DNA of 64,000 bases from Algoriphagus lacus. GTDB lineage: Bacteria; Bacteroidota; Bacteroidia; Cytophagales; Cyclobacteriaceae. A program made the position numbers and the translations under genes. The notes beneath the pieces were generated by a model. The model was not told the DNA's origin. It ran no database searches and worked only from the letters and a program-made list of their open reading frames with translations. The stretch spans positions 124,001 through 188,000 of the forward strand of contig NZ_QXML01000006.1 of assembly GCF_003583985.1 (NCBI RefSeq), read 5' to 3'. How positions within the stretch are numbered: position 1 is the stretch's first letter; each line of letters starts with the position of its first letter. This document shows positions 36,342-45,684 of this stretch, piece after piece.

Positions 36342-37794
36342 TTTTTTATTCTATCTGATCCTCGAAATTCTCGGGGTGTTGTTTCTGATCTTGAGCTTCT
36401 CGGTTATAGCCATATACCTTATTCTGATGGTCTTGAGTGCCTTGGAAATGAGGGACTATCTCCGTAAAAACCGCTTTGCAGACTATGGAGATATCATTAC
36501 TTCACCGATAGCACCGGGGGTTTCCATTCTTGCCCCGGCGTTCAATGAAGGAAAAAACATTGTGCAAAATGTTCAAAGTCTCCTTTCCCTGCATTACGGC
36601 AAGTTCGAGGTAATCGTAATCAACGACGGTTCGAAAGATGATACACTCCAAAAGCTCATTGAATCTTTTGAGTTGGAAAAGACCAATTACGCCTACAATC
36701 CGGAGATTGAAGCAAAACCTGTCAGAGGAATTTATAAGTCCCGGAATTTGTCTTATCGACGGCTGATCGTAATTGACAAGGAAAATGGGGGCAAAGCGGA
36801 TGCCTTGAATACCGGAATCAATATCGCAGGAATGGAAATTTTAGCCTGTATTGATGTGGATTGTATTCTTTCCAGCGAGTCAATTTCCCGGATGGTGAGG
36901 CCATTTATGGAAGAGACCAACCGAAAGGTAATTGCAGTAGGGGGCGTGATCGGAATAGCCAACAACTGTGATGTTCAGGATGGAACAGTGACAACCTATC
37001 GAGTACCGGAATCTACTTTGGGTAAATTCCAGGTGATTGAATATTTCAGGGCGTTTTTGATGGGCCGAATGGCATGGGCTAGAATCAACGGCCTTATGTT
37101 GATTTCAGGTGCTTTTGGTTTTTTCAAGAGAGACTTGGTTAGGGCTGTTGGTGGCTATTTTCCAAAGACGGTTGGAGAAGACATGGAATTGGTAGTCCGA
37201 ATGAGGCGGTATATGGAGGAGCAGCAGATTCCATATAAAGTTGGATTTGTGCCTGATCCTTTATGCTGGACAGAAGTTCCTGAAAGTGAAGAGGTTCTTT
37301 CCCGTCAGCGAAATCGTTGGATGAGAGGGACAATCGAAACTTTGCAGCTTCATCAGGCTATGCGACTCAATCCGAAATACCGGGTATTGGGTATGATTTC
37401 ATATCCTTTCTGGTCCATTTTCGAAAAGTCGGCTCCTATTTTGGAGACGGTGGGTCTGCTCTATACATTGACACTATTGGTTTTAGGAGACTTCAGTGCT
37501 ATTTACTTTTTCGCATTGTTAGCATTGATGTACCTGCTTTCACTCTTGGTTTCCTCCTTCAGTGTGCTTTATGAGCAGATTGCTTTTAACCATTATAAGG
37601 ATAAGAAAGACCTTAGGAAATTGATCTGGATGATTATTACCGAGCCTTTTTTGGTTCATCCTAAGGTGATTTTATGGGGGCTAAGAGGTCATCTGGATTT
37701 TATCAAAGGCAAAGGTGGATGGGGATCGATGATCCGCACTGGATTTAAAAAGGCTGAAGACAAGAAGAATTTTAAACCTGAATCTGCTTCTTAA
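36334..37794 (+). CDS. Processive GT2 glycosyltransferase (PgaC/IcaA-like)
   Basis: 486 aa inner-membrane polysaccharide synthase. Two N-terminal helices, GT-A domain with NDGS (Asp98), DVD (Asp174/Asp176), the acceptor motif ED (Glu282-Asp283) and QxxRW at 325-329 (QRNRW), then about three C-terminal helices that form the export channel. This is the layout of poly-beta-1,6-GlcNAc and related synthases. Overlaps the neighbours at both ends (8 nt upstream, 1 nt downstream), so translation is coupled. Sugar not determinable from sequence. Confidence 0.93.
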   Translation: MYSFLFYLILEILGVLFLILSFSVIAIYLILMVLSALEMRDYLRKNRFADYGDIITSPIAPGVSILAPAFNEGKNIVQNVQSLLSLHYGKFEVIVINDGSKDDTLQKLIESFELEKTNYAYNPEIEAKPVRGIYKSRNLSYRRLIVIDKENGGKADALNTGINIAGMEILACIDVDCILSSESISRMVRPFMEETNRKVIAVGGVIGIANNCDVQDGTVTTYRVPESTLGKFQVIEYFRAFLMGRMAWARINGLMLISGAFGFFKRDLVRAVGGYFPKTVGEDMELVVRMRRYMEEQQIPYKVGFVPDPLCWTEVPESEEVLSRQRNRWMRGTIETLQLHQAMRLNPKYRVLGMISYPFWSIFEKSAPILETVGLLYTLTLLVLGDFSAIYFFALLALMYLLSLLVSSFSVLYEQIAFNHYKDKKDLRKLIWMIITEPFLVHPKVILWGLRGHLDFIKGKGGWGSMIRTGFKKAEDKKNFKPESAS

Positions 37795-39020
37795 TGAAAA
37801 AGAGACTGATCACTTTGATAGCATTTATTGCGGTGGTGTTTTCGGCCAAGTCCCAAGACACGTTTGATCCGGATGAACTATTGGCTCAGGCCAGAACCCT
37901 CATTCTCGATGGAAAATACACCGAAGGCAGGAAGATTGCCTTTCGGGCCTTGGATAAATATCCCAACTATGCAGACATCCTGATTTTGGTAGGAAGAAGT
38001 TACAGCTGGGAGGGGAAAAACGATTCAGCAAGTATTTTTCTGGACAGGGCAATCATTGCCTCTCCTACATATACCGATGGCTATTCCGCATATTTGGACA
38101 ATTTGACTTGGGCTGAGCAATACGATAAAGCAAAAGATATTTTGGCCAAAGCCAAATCCAATCTTGGCTCACCGATCCCGGATGAAATTACTTACAGGGA
38201 ATCACGACTTTATTACTACCAAGAGCAATACGAAGAGGCCTTTGCACTGGCTGAACCACTTTTTGACAAAGGATTCGCACAGGAAGGTATGCTGGGTTAC
38301 ATGCAAAATCTCCAGCGGTTAAGGAGAACCAACGCCATTGGCGCCACATACGACTATGACACTTTTCAGGATGAAATTTCTCCTTGGCATACCTGGTCAG
38401 TTTATGGACGAACGCGTACCAATCTAACCGGGGCATTGATCGCCCGGGTGACTCAATCCGCAAGATTTGATGATTTTGGAACGCTTTACGAACTTGACGC
38501 TTATCCTTCCATCGGTAAAAATGGCTATGCCTATTTGAATGTGGGCGGGTCCAGGGCATCCTTTTTTCCCAAATTCCGGTTTGGAGCGTCCTATTACCAC
38601 AATCTACCAAAGGCTTGGGAAATTGAAGGAGGCTACCGATACCTTGGATTCACTGAAGTGACGAACATTATTACGGGGTCTTTGGGAAAATATGCCGGGA
38701 ATTGGTGGATTAATCTCCGACTGAATGTCATTCCTGACGGTTCAAGTACAGGAACATCCAGCCAGTTGACTGCCCGCTATTACTTCAAGACCTCGGAGGA
38801 CTTTTTCAGTTTGCAGTTAGGAACCGGGGTTTCACCTGATGAAGAAACCCGTGATCAAACCCAATTGCTGAATTCCTATCGCGCAAGATTGGGTTACCAG
38901 CAATTGATTTCACCCAAATTCATGATTTACGGATATACCGGATACAGCCGGGATGAGTTGAGTACAGACAATTTCAGAAACAACATCAACATTTCACTGG
39001 GAATGGAATACCGGTTCTAA
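37794..39020 (+). CDS. TPR plus YaiO-type outer-membrane beta-barrel protein
   Basis: 408 aa with a signal peptide (LIAFIAVVFSAKS). Residues about 25-180 are TPR helices (GKYTEGRKIAFRALDKYPNY and following). The C-terminal ~210 residues form an amphipathic beta-barrel of the YaiO type (TWSVYGRTRTN ... NINISLGMEYRF, ending in Phe). Its start overlaps the glycosyltransferase stop by one base. Proposed role: periplasmic guide and outer-membrane pore for the polymer, like PgaA/BcsC. Confidence 0.88.
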   Translation: MKKRLITLIAFIAVVFSAKSQDTFDPDELLAQARTLILDGKYTEGRKIAFRALDKYPNYADILILVGRSYSWEGKNDSASIFLDRAIIASPTYTDGYSAYLDNLTWAEQYDKAKDILAKAKSNLGSPIPDEITYRESRLYYYQEQYEEAFALAEPLFDKGFAQEGMLGYMQNLQRLRRTNAIGATYDYDTFQDEISPWHTWSVYGRTRTNLTGALIARVTQSARFDDFGTLYELDAYPSIGKNGYAYLNVGGSRASFFPKFRFGASYYHNLPKAWEIEGGYRYLGFTEVTNIITGSLGKYAGNWWINLRLNVIPDGSSTGTSSQLTARYYFKTSEDFFSLQLGTGVSPDEETRDQTQLLNSYRARLGYQQLISPKFMIYGYTGYSRDELSTDNFRNNINISLGMEYRF

Positions 39021-39033
39021 GCTGAAAATCTCC

Positions 39034-40203
39034 ATGAAAGAAGAATTAAAAGTCTTTATTTTCCGGCTTTGGCCAATTTTCCTTCTACTGCTCGGGTTTC
39101 CCTTGTTGAGTTTTGGGATTTGGTATTTTACTCCAGGGAAATCATTTGAAATCCTGGTTATTGATAAGACAGTCCGAGACAAAACTTATCAGGAACACCG
39201 TAGTATTTTCTGGATCCTTGACCACTCTAAATACAAGAATTCAGGAGGAGAGTTTTATCAATCCGACCGTGATTATTTGGGTTTTTTCCCGAATGAAAAA
39301 CCGGATTACGGGACAAGTAAGGACCTTGTTGGTAAATCAGAAGAAGAAATCCGTGAATTGGTGTCCAAGACAGATTTGGTTTACCTCGCTGATTCTTATG
39401 GGGTTTATGAGAGCGATTTTTCTGTAGAAAAGCAGGATGAACTAAGCAAAAAAGTCTATGGAGGCTTGGATTATTCGGACATTCAACTCCTTCGGATGGC
39501 CAAAGAAGAGGGAAAAGTGATCGTGGCTGAATACAATTCCATTGCATCTCCAACTCCAAAAGCAATTCGGACCGAGTTTGAAAACCTAATGGGTGTAAAA
39601 TGGACCGGATGGATCGGAAGGTATTTCGATGAGTTGGATACCCTTGCAAACGGAGATATTCCTACCTGGATGGTCCGCCAGTTTCAAGCCCAACATGGAG
39701 CCTGGAACCTTGCTGGTCCGGGACTAATTTTCATCAAAGAAACAGGTGAAATTGAAGCTTTTCTCTATCAAACTGACTTCCAAAATAAAACCCCACTGAT
39801 CCGTACCCAAAAAGTCAACAAACATGGATATAGCCTTCCTGAGGTTGTTCCCTATCCGGATTGGTTTGATGTGGTATTGATTGAGAGAGAATATCAGGTA
39901 ATTTCCTATTATGACATCAATCCCACCTCTGAAGGATTGCAGCGATTGCGCGCTATGGGGCTGCCCAGGTTTTTCCCGGCAGCAGTGGTAAGAAAACTCG
40001 AAAAAGGAAGTCAATACTACTTTGCAGGTGATTTTTCAGACATGCGGGGCGAATTGGGTTCACCAAAATTTGCAGGAGTGCCTGCCTTGTGGAGAGGGCT
40101 TTACGTGGTAGCGGATTATACTGATCGCCAAAGCTTTTTCTGGAATTATTATTACCCGCTTCTCAATCAGGTTTTTGAAAATTCCCGACCTGAAAAAGAT
40201 TGA
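39034..40203 (+). CDS. Membrane-anchored protein of unknown function, last gene of the polysaccharide operon
   Basis: 389 aa, one N-terminal hydrophobic anchor (FIFRLWPIFLLLLGFPLLSF). The rest is predicted periplasmic: alternating alpha/beta segments with FEILVIDKTV, LVYLADSYGVYESDF, then a stretch KVIVAEYNSIASPTPKAI and MGVKWTGWIGRYFDEL, and C-terminal RGLYVVADYTDR. The first part recalls a glutamine-amidotransferase/flavodoxin-like sandwich, but I do not recognise a family or a catalytic set. Starts 13 nt after the YaiO gene. In Pga/Bcs-type systems this place is taken by a deacetylase or glycosidase, which it does not resemble. Confidence 0.75.
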   Translation: MKEELKVFIFRLWPIFLLLLGFPLLSFGIWYFTPGKSFEILVIDKTVRDKTYQEHRSIFWILDHSKYKNSGGEFYQSDRDYLGFFPNEKPDYGTSKDLVGKSEEEIRELVSKTDLVYLADSYGVYESDFSVEKQDELSKKVYGGLDYSDIQLLRMAKEEGKVIVAEYNSIASPTPKAIRTEFENLMGVKWTGWIGRYFDELDTLANGDIPTWMVRQFQAQHGAWNLAGPGLIFIKETGEIEAFLYQTDFQNKTPLIRTQKVNKHGYSLPEVVPYPDWFDVVLIEREYQVISYYDINPTSEGLQRLRAMGLPRFFPAAVVRKLEKGSQYYFAGDFSDMRGELGSPKFAGVPALWRGLYVVADYTDRQSFFWNYYYPLLNQVFENSRPEKD

Positions 40204-42222
40204 TTACTTGTTGGCGGTCAGGGGAGGAGGAAGCAGTTTTCTGGTTTGCACCATGTAACTGTTTTTGTTTTTAAACTCTTCAAATTCTCCGGTCAGTCTG
40301 TTCAACGCATCAGGATCTTCGATTGGATCAATATTCAATCCGTCAGTTACCAAAAAGACCTGTCCATCTGAAAGGAAAAATTCTCCATGGATATAGTCTA
40401 CCAATTGGTTTTTGTTTCGCATCAATGGCATTGCGATGAGAGATTGAAAAGTACGGGCGGTATCCAAGACCTGCCCTTGCCAGATGACTTCCTCAGGAAG
40501 GCTGATTCCGTTCTGTTTTTCCAGAAGTGCCAGTAGCGAAGGGGTAATTTCGTAGTGACTGGAGACTCCTTTGAAGTAGTCCCGCCGCTTCAAAAGTGGT
40601 GAATAAATCATCAAAGGAACATGAAACCTGTCTAGCCTGGAGGCCATCGGTACCTCCGGCAAACGGTGATCCCCTGTGATTACAAAGATGGTGTTTGCAA
40701 ACTCAGGGCGCTTTTTATATTCTTCAAAAAACAGCTTGATGGCATCATCAGCATACAAGACCGTCATGTAAATGTCCTCATAGGCCAGATATTCGGTAAT
40801 CTGATCGGCATTTAATCCTAGGGTATTGGAAAGGTGGGACCGTAGTTTTTGCTGATAAAAATCCCGCTCAGGAACAATGTATGGGTCGTGCGAGGTCTGG
40901 GTTTGGAAGATTCTGACCTGAGGAGCTTCTCGATCTGTTGGTAGTTTTTGAATTCCGTTGATGAAAAGTTCTTTATCGGAATAGCCCCAGGAAAATCCGT
41001 TTTTGGATGGGGCTTTTTGAAATCCTGGTAAAAAAGTGGACTCATCTTCCAGTTGGACGGGTTTCTGGTACTCCAGGAAATCGGCCACATGATCGAATTT
41101 TCTGTCTGCCCCAATGAAATAACGAACTTCATACCCATTGTCCCGAAGCACGCTGAGTAGGGAATTATGGTAAGGAAACTCATCATAAAGCTCCAAAAAT
41201 CCCTTTTCACCAAAGGGAAGGCCTCCAAAAACCCCCGGTAATAATCCGAAAGTCCGGCCTGTAGACGAAAGTGCATTGGTCCACACTAAGCTGTGCTGCT
41301 CCAGAGAATCTAGAAAAGGGGTAAAACTTCCCAAGTAGGCGTCTTTTCCAGAATAGGCTTTCCCCAAACTTTCCACGAAAATAAAGACGATGTCCGGAGC
41401 TTGTTCGAGTGTATCGAAAAAAGGGCTTAAGACATCCGGGTACTCATTTTTGTGAAGGAAAGGAAATTCATCATTGGTGAATTCTTTTTTGACAATCAAA
41501 TCGTCGTTGGTTCCACGCAGATAGAAATCGAAGTAAAATTCTCCCCCATACATCCAATAGTCAAACGCTTCCTCGGTTAGGAAACGGGATTTGTTCAGCT
41601 CCACATTTCGTCGGGTTTCGCTAGCTCCGGTACTGATCATTTGAGGGAATAATGTAATTCCCAGTACTCCTGCGTAAAGGATTCCTGTCAGAATCAAGTA
41701 GGTGTTCATCCCAAACTTGAACAATCGGGTTCCCAGGTAAAGTAGACCCAGAATAAAGGCCGAGAAAAGACCTCCCAGGATCAGGTTTACCGCATTCAGT
41801 TGCCCAGAGGCAGAAACCGTCAGAATCAGGTCATTCCAACTGTAAGCAAATAGATCTTTTCCAAGTGGCAGGAGAGTTTTCAAAAAATAGAAAATCAAAG
41901 CCAGATGAACAATCAGGACTATTGTCAGGGTAATCTGAAGGAGGACCTTGGAAATTTTGGTCGAGACCAAACTGATCGTCACATGAAGAATAAAAAGCAG
42001 GCCAAGTAAGTAAAGATTCCATCCCAAATCCTGGAACATACCGAACCCGATCACTTCGCTGGGAGTAAAATCAAGAACATGCGTTTGAAATACCAGGAAG
42101 ATTTCAGCAATCCTAAACAAGGTCATCAACAGGATATAAATCAGGGCCATACCCCAAAAAATTCTCAAAATTGCCAGGATTCTAGCGGGTAAGGTGGAAC
42201 GGATTTCAGCCTTTTGGGCCAT
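40204..42222 (-). CDS. LtaS-like membrane phosphotransferase/sulfatase-fold protein
   Basis: Alkaline-phosphatase superfamily enzyme, 672 aa from the ATG at 42222 (MAQKAEIRS); the frame opens at 42267. Five N-terminal helices (about 15-215) and a large periplasmic catalytic domain. Motifs: IFVESLGKAYSGKD (metal-site Glu), SSTGRTFGLL (nucleophile Ser/Thr), FVITGDHRLPEV (Asp-His metal ligands) and SSHYEITPSLLALL (His). Related proteins transfer glycerol-phosphate or phosphoethanolamine to glycans and lipids. Its stop codon directly abuts that of the convergent polysaccharide-operon gene. May modify a cell-surface polymer. Confidence 0.88.
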   Translation of the reverse strand: MAQKAEIRSTLPARILAILRIFWGMALIYILLMTLFRIAEIFLVFQTHVLDFTPSEVIGFGMFQDLGWNLYLLGLLFILHVTISLVSTKISKVLLQITLTIVLIVHLALIFYFLKTLLPLGKDLFAYSWNDLILTVSASGQLNAVNLILGGLFSAFILGLLYLGTRLFKFGMNTYLILTGILYAGVLGITLFPQMISTGASETRRNVELNKSRFLTEEAFDYWMYGGEFYFDFYLRGTNDDLIVKKEFTNDEFPFLHKNEYPDVLSPFFDTLEQAPDIVFIFVESLGKAYSGKDAYLGSFTPFLDSLEQHSLVWTNALSSTGRTFGLLPGVFGGLPFGEKGFLELYDEFPYHNSLLSVLRDNGYEVRYFIGADRKFDHVADFLEYQKPVQLEDESTFLPGFQKAPSKNGFSWGYSDKELFINGIQKLPTDREAPQVRIFQTQTSHDPYIVPERDFYQQKLRSHLSNTLGLNADQITEYLAYEDIYMTVLYADDAIKLFFEEYKKRPEFANTIFVITGDHRLPEVPMASRLDRFHVPLMIYSPLLKRRDYFKGVSSHYEITPSLLALLEKQNGISLPEEVIWQGQVLDTARTFQSLIAMPLMRNKNQLVDYIHGEFFLSDGQVFLVTDGLNIDPIEDPDALNRLTGEFEEFKNKNSYMVQTRKLLPPPLTANK

Positions 42223-42299
42223 AAAATGTGATGAAGTTTTTAGAGTGACACGGAAAATATAAGGCAAAATCGGGTATCTTCCACGGTCATTTTCACTTT

Positions 42300-42842
42300 A
42301 TGAGTAAATCGGATTTGTTGTTGGAGCTTTACTCCAATCTTAGTACGACAGGAGCCCTTACCTTTAGCTCCAAAGCCTTGGTTAATAAGATGCTTTCCTA
42401 CACAGACTTAGCTCATTCTGAGCTGGTGGTTGAGTTGGGAGGAGGAGACGGAAGCATCACTCAGGGTATCCTTGATCGACTTGCCCCAAGTGCAGAATTA
42501 TTGGTTTTCGAGATAAACCGATCGTTTTGTGATGCAATGGAAAAGCAATTTCCACAGTCCAATGTTAGGATTATTTGTGATTCTGCAGAGAATTTGGATA
42601 AGTACCTATCAGGGAGAAAGGCCGACTATGTATTGTCCTCTTTGCCTTTCAGCTTAATCTCCAAGGAAGCCACTGAGCAGATCCTGATTCATTCCAAAAA
42701 CTCCCTCACCCCAAAAGGAAAATTCATTCAGATCTGCTACTCCTATCTTCTCAAAAAACTGTTTAAGAAGTACTTCAATCAGGTAGAGGCTAAGTTTACC
42801 ATTCGAAATATTCCTCCTGCTTTTGTGATGATTTGCCATTAA
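42300..42842 (+). CDS. SAM-dependent methyltransferase (phospholipid N-methyltransferase/KsgA-like)
   Basis: 180 aa Rossmann methyltransferase with SAM motif LVVELGGGDGSITQGIL and the post-motif FEINRSFCDAM. The catalytic-region LSSLPFSL resembles that of PmtA-type phosphatidylethanolamine N-methyltransferases and, more distantly, rRNA dimethylases. Head of a group with the small gene at 42853 and msrA. Divergent from the LtaS-like gene with only 77 nt between starts, so a shared promoter region. Confidence 0.78.
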   Translation: MSKSDLLLELYSNLSTTGALTFSSKALVNKMLSYTDLAHSELVVELGGGDGSITQGILDRLAPSAELLVFEINRSFCDAMEKQFPQSNVRIICDSAENLDKYLSGRKADYVLSSLPFSLISKEATEQILIHSKNSLTPKGKFIQICYSYLLKKLFKKYFNQVEAKFTIRNIPPAFVMICH

Positions 42843-42852
42843 AATCGGTCGG

Positions 42853-43101
42853 ATGGAGGTACTCCGCACAGCTATCTTGGATTTTTGCAGAAGGAGAAAG
42901 GGCAAAGCGTTCAGCCCCTCTGATGTAGTGAAACAACTTTTTCCGGAAGACTGGGAGATGTTCATTCCGGAAGTGACTGAAGTCATGATGGAATTGTATC
43001 GGGAAGGAGTGATCGAAGTGACCCAAAATGGAGTTCCGATTGACCCTCAAAGTTCCCCAACAGAGTATGTCCAGATTCAGGGTATTTCCAAACCAAAGTG
43101 A
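42853..43101 (+). CDS. Small winged-helix-like protein (DUF3253 type)
   Basis: 82 aa. Pattern 'FSPSDVVKQLFPEDWEMFIP' then a helix and VIEVTQNGVPIDPQSSP matches the DUF3253 family, a short winged-helix-like domain of unknown role. Starts 10 nt after the methyltransferase stop. Confidence 0.78.
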   Translation: MEVLRTAILDFCRRRKGKAFSPSDVVKQLFPEDWEMFIPEVTEVMMELYREGVIEVTQNGVPIDPQSSPTEYVQIQGISKPK

Positions 43102-43133
43102 TAAACCTGATGTTCCCTTTCTAAAATTTGGCT

Positions 43134-43724
43134 ATGAGCGATAAATTGAATCTTCCAAAAACCAGTCTTGAAGTGCCGGCAGGTTTGGAGTTGATCACCC
43201 TTGGCGGGGGGTGTTTTTGGTGCACGGAGGCTGTATTTCAGCGATTGGAGGGGGTGGAAAAAGTCGTTTCAGGTTATGCTGGCGGCATTGTCGAAAACCC
43301 TACTTACAGACAGATCTGTACCGGTACGACTGGTCATGCAGAAGTGATCGAGGTGTACTTCGATCCCAAAAAGATCAGTCTGGAAAGCATTTTGGAGGTT
43401 TTTTGGGCAACCCATGATCCCACCACACTAAACAGGCAAGGTGCAGACGTCGGACCACAGTACCGCTCCGCTATTTTTTTCAATGATGAAAAACAGGAAA
43501 CTGTTGCCACAAGGATGAAAAAAGAACTGGATGAATCCGGAGTTTTTGACAAATCCATCGTAACGGAAATCACCCCATTTTCCAATTTCTATCCTGCGGA
43601 AAATTACCATCAGGACTACTTCAACCTGAACGGGATGCAGCCCTATTGTCAGTTTGTGGTTAAACCAAAAGTGGATAAGCTAAAGAAGTATTTTGCTGAT
43701 AAGCTGAAGATAAAAACAAATTAA
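43134..43724 (+). CDS. msrA: Peptide methionine-(S)-S-oxide reductase MsrA
   Basis: Repairs Met-S-sulfoxide in proteins. 196 aa from ATG 43134; the frame can be read from a TTG at 43128, but the ATG is preferred. Catalytic motif GGGCFWCTEAVFQ with the active Cys in GCFW, and the downstream conserved ITPFSNFYPAENYHQDYF. A second Cys near the C-terminus (QPYCQF) may act as resolving residue. msrB lies 17 kb away on the other strand. Confidence 0.96.
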   Translation: MSDKLNLPKTSLEVPAGLELITLGGGCFWCTEAVFQRLEGVEKVVSGYAGGIVENPTYRQICTGTTGHAEVIEVYFDPKKISLESILEVFWATHDPTTLNRQGADVGPQYRSAIFFNDEKQETVATRMKKELDESGVFDKSIVTEITPFSNFYPAENYHQDYFNLNGMQPYCQFVVKPKVDKLKKYFADKLKIKTN

Positions 43725-43836
43725 GAATGGTTTTGAGTCTTCGAAGCAAGGCCTCCAGCTTATTCCACTTGGAATTACTGGGTCTATTTCAGCCGAAAAA
43801 TCCTATTTTTGTTGAATTTAACCTTTTTGAAAGACG

Positions 43837-45504
43837 ATGAAAAGAACCAGAGCACAAGAGTCCAGAGCCGCGATCGAGCGATTGTATATCACCATGCGCC
43901 ACCTGTTTAACCGGGGAAGCTACAAACCGATGGGGATTTCCGGCGAAGGATTGGTCAATGCCCTGATGGTCTTGAGCCCGGAGATCTATGGTTCGGTGAC
44001 TGACCCAGAGAAGATCGAACTGGACGGTCTGCTCTATGTCATGGAGCGGTTGCCCAGGGGAATCGAAGAATGCCGCTATGTTCGCCTGATCAGCAGGGAA
44101 GGCTACGAAACTTCGCATTTGCAGGCTATTGTTCCAGCCAAACGGAAGCGAAATTGCTACCGCCTGGATGATCAGATCATGTACGTGGAAATGACCCGGG
44201 GCCGCTCGGACATTTATGACATCCTGACTCACCTCACGTTCCTCTACATCGAATCCCGAAAAATCCTTCGAAACAGTACTGATCCAAAAGGTAAAATCTC
44301 TCCTAACTGGACTATGTTGGAAGAGTTTGTCAGAAAAGAACAGATCGGGGAGGAATTCGATAAGGAATGTGCAAGTGCCTACCTAAGTCATCTCATCGGC
44401 AGGACCTTTGAAGAAACGGTCAAAGCTGTGGATAAATTTGCCAAGAGCTCCAATTCCAACAGTCTGTTTTCGATCATTTATCACATGGGAAAACTGGCCT
44501 TGGATGAATCCACACAAAGCCTGGATAGGGAAATCAGCTTTTCGGCCACTTTGCGGGAACGAATCGGTCACCATGTTTATGGCGAACTCTGGGCTGATCG
44601 GATCAAGGAAACCTTGCTCAACCTAAACCTGATCCGACGTCCGATCCATATAATTTCTGCCAACCTCCATAGCGTTCTCAATACGATTTACGCCCATCAG
44701 GTTTTGAATTCCAAAACCTACGAGGAAATCGAGGAGATTGCGATGGATATTTCGGTAAAAGCCAAAAATAACCAAGGCAAAAAGATCCGGGAATATGCCG
44801 AAAAACATGGTTTTATCGACTTGCCGGATGAATCTGGAACAAATATCGGAGCACAGATTATCGATACCGCCTGGCTGGAAAAGTCAACCTTGCTTCCTGG
44901 TATCGAGTTGCCGGACGAAAAAGATAAAAGGCCGGTTTTTGTGGTGATGGATTATGCCTTTGGTGAGCAAGCCTACGAGTGTTTTGACGAGCTGCTGAAG
45001 CCTTATTCCAAAGACGGGAAAAAGTATCCTCTCAATGTGATATCCACTTCCATCATGGGCAAGGCTGGAATTCTTCACGGAGGAAAGGGAGACCTGATGG
45101 TTCCCAATGCGCACGTTTTTGAGGGAACTGCCGATAATTATCCTTTCCGAAATGAGCTGAAAAAGGCTGACTTCGAAGGCTATGGATTGGGAGTTTACGA
45201 AGGATCTATGATTACAGTGCTGGGAACTTCCCTTCAAAACAGGGACATTCTCACTTACTTCATGGAATCTTCCTGGAAGGCCGTAGGTCTTGAAATGGAA
45301 GGTGCACATTACCAAAAAGCAATTCAAAGTGCCTCCAAAATCCGTGGCAGCATCCGATCCAATGTCAAAGTCTTGTATGCCTACTACGCATCAGACAATC
45401 CTTTGGAAACCGGTAGCACACTGGCATCCGGAGCCTTGGGCATGGAAGGGGTGAGGCCAACCTACCTGATTACGTACAAGATTCTGGAGAAACTATTCAA
45501 ATAA
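43837..45504 (+). CDS. Two-domain protein with nucleoside-phosphorylase-like C-terminus
   Basis: 555 aa, soluble. Residues 1-330 are helical with no recognised family (MKRTRAQESRAAIERLYITM at the start). Residues about 345-555 resemble the PNP/MTAN fold: MGKAGILHGGKGDLMVP, then VLGTSLQNRD and GLEMEGAHYQKAI, which parallels the substrate-binding 'MEGA' motif of nucleosidases. The late conserved Asp appears as YYASDNPLE. No signal peptide. A -7-like TATTTTTG lies at 43804-43811 but no TTG sits at the right distance. Own terminator, so monocistronic. May cleave or bind a nucleoside; unproven. Confidence 0.72.
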   Translation: MKRTRAQESRAAIERLYITMRHLFNRGSYKPMGISGEGLVNALMVLSPEIYGSVTDPEKIELDGLLYVMERLPRGIEECRYVRLISREGYETSHLQAIVPAKRKRNCYRLDDQIMYVEMTRGRSDIYDILTHLTFLYIESRKILRNSTDPKGKISPNWTMLEEFVRKEQIGEEFDKECASAYLSHLIGRTFEETVKAVDKFAKSSNSNSLFSIIYHMGKLALDESTQSLDREISFSATLRERIGHHVYGELWADRIKETLLNLNLIRRPIHIISANLHSVLNTIYAHQVLNSKTYEEIEEIAMDISVKAKNNQGKKIREYAEKHGFIDLPDESGTNIGAQIIDTAWLEKSTLLPGIELPDEKDKRPVFVVMDYAFGEQAYECFDELLKPYSKDGKKYPLNVISTSIMGKAGILHGGKGDLMVPNAHVFEGTADNYPFRNELKKADFEGYGLGVYEGSMITVLGTSLQNRDILTYFMESSWKAVGLEMEGAHYQKAIQSASKIRGSIRSNVKVLYAYYASDNPLETGSTLASGALGMEGVRPTYLITYKILEKLFK

Positions 45505-45522
45505 TCCGATTGGGTTGAAATC

Positions 45523-45553
45523 AAAAAAAGGAAGCTATCAGGCTTCCTTTTTT
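45523..45553 (+). terminator. Intrinsic terminator
   Basis: aaaaaaaggaagc / gcttccttttttg arms form a 12-13 bp stem with a 6-nt loop and T run, 19 nt after the stop at 45504. Confidence 0.9.
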
Positions 45554-45684
45554 GATTCTAAGAAATACGAGATATAAGGTGCGAGGCGAAGCATAATATT
45601 AATCGGTCTTCCTAACCTCCTTACTTCCTGACTTCCAAACCTCCAAATGGGCTTTTCGAGGAATCCCGCATCAGTCACCCCAAA

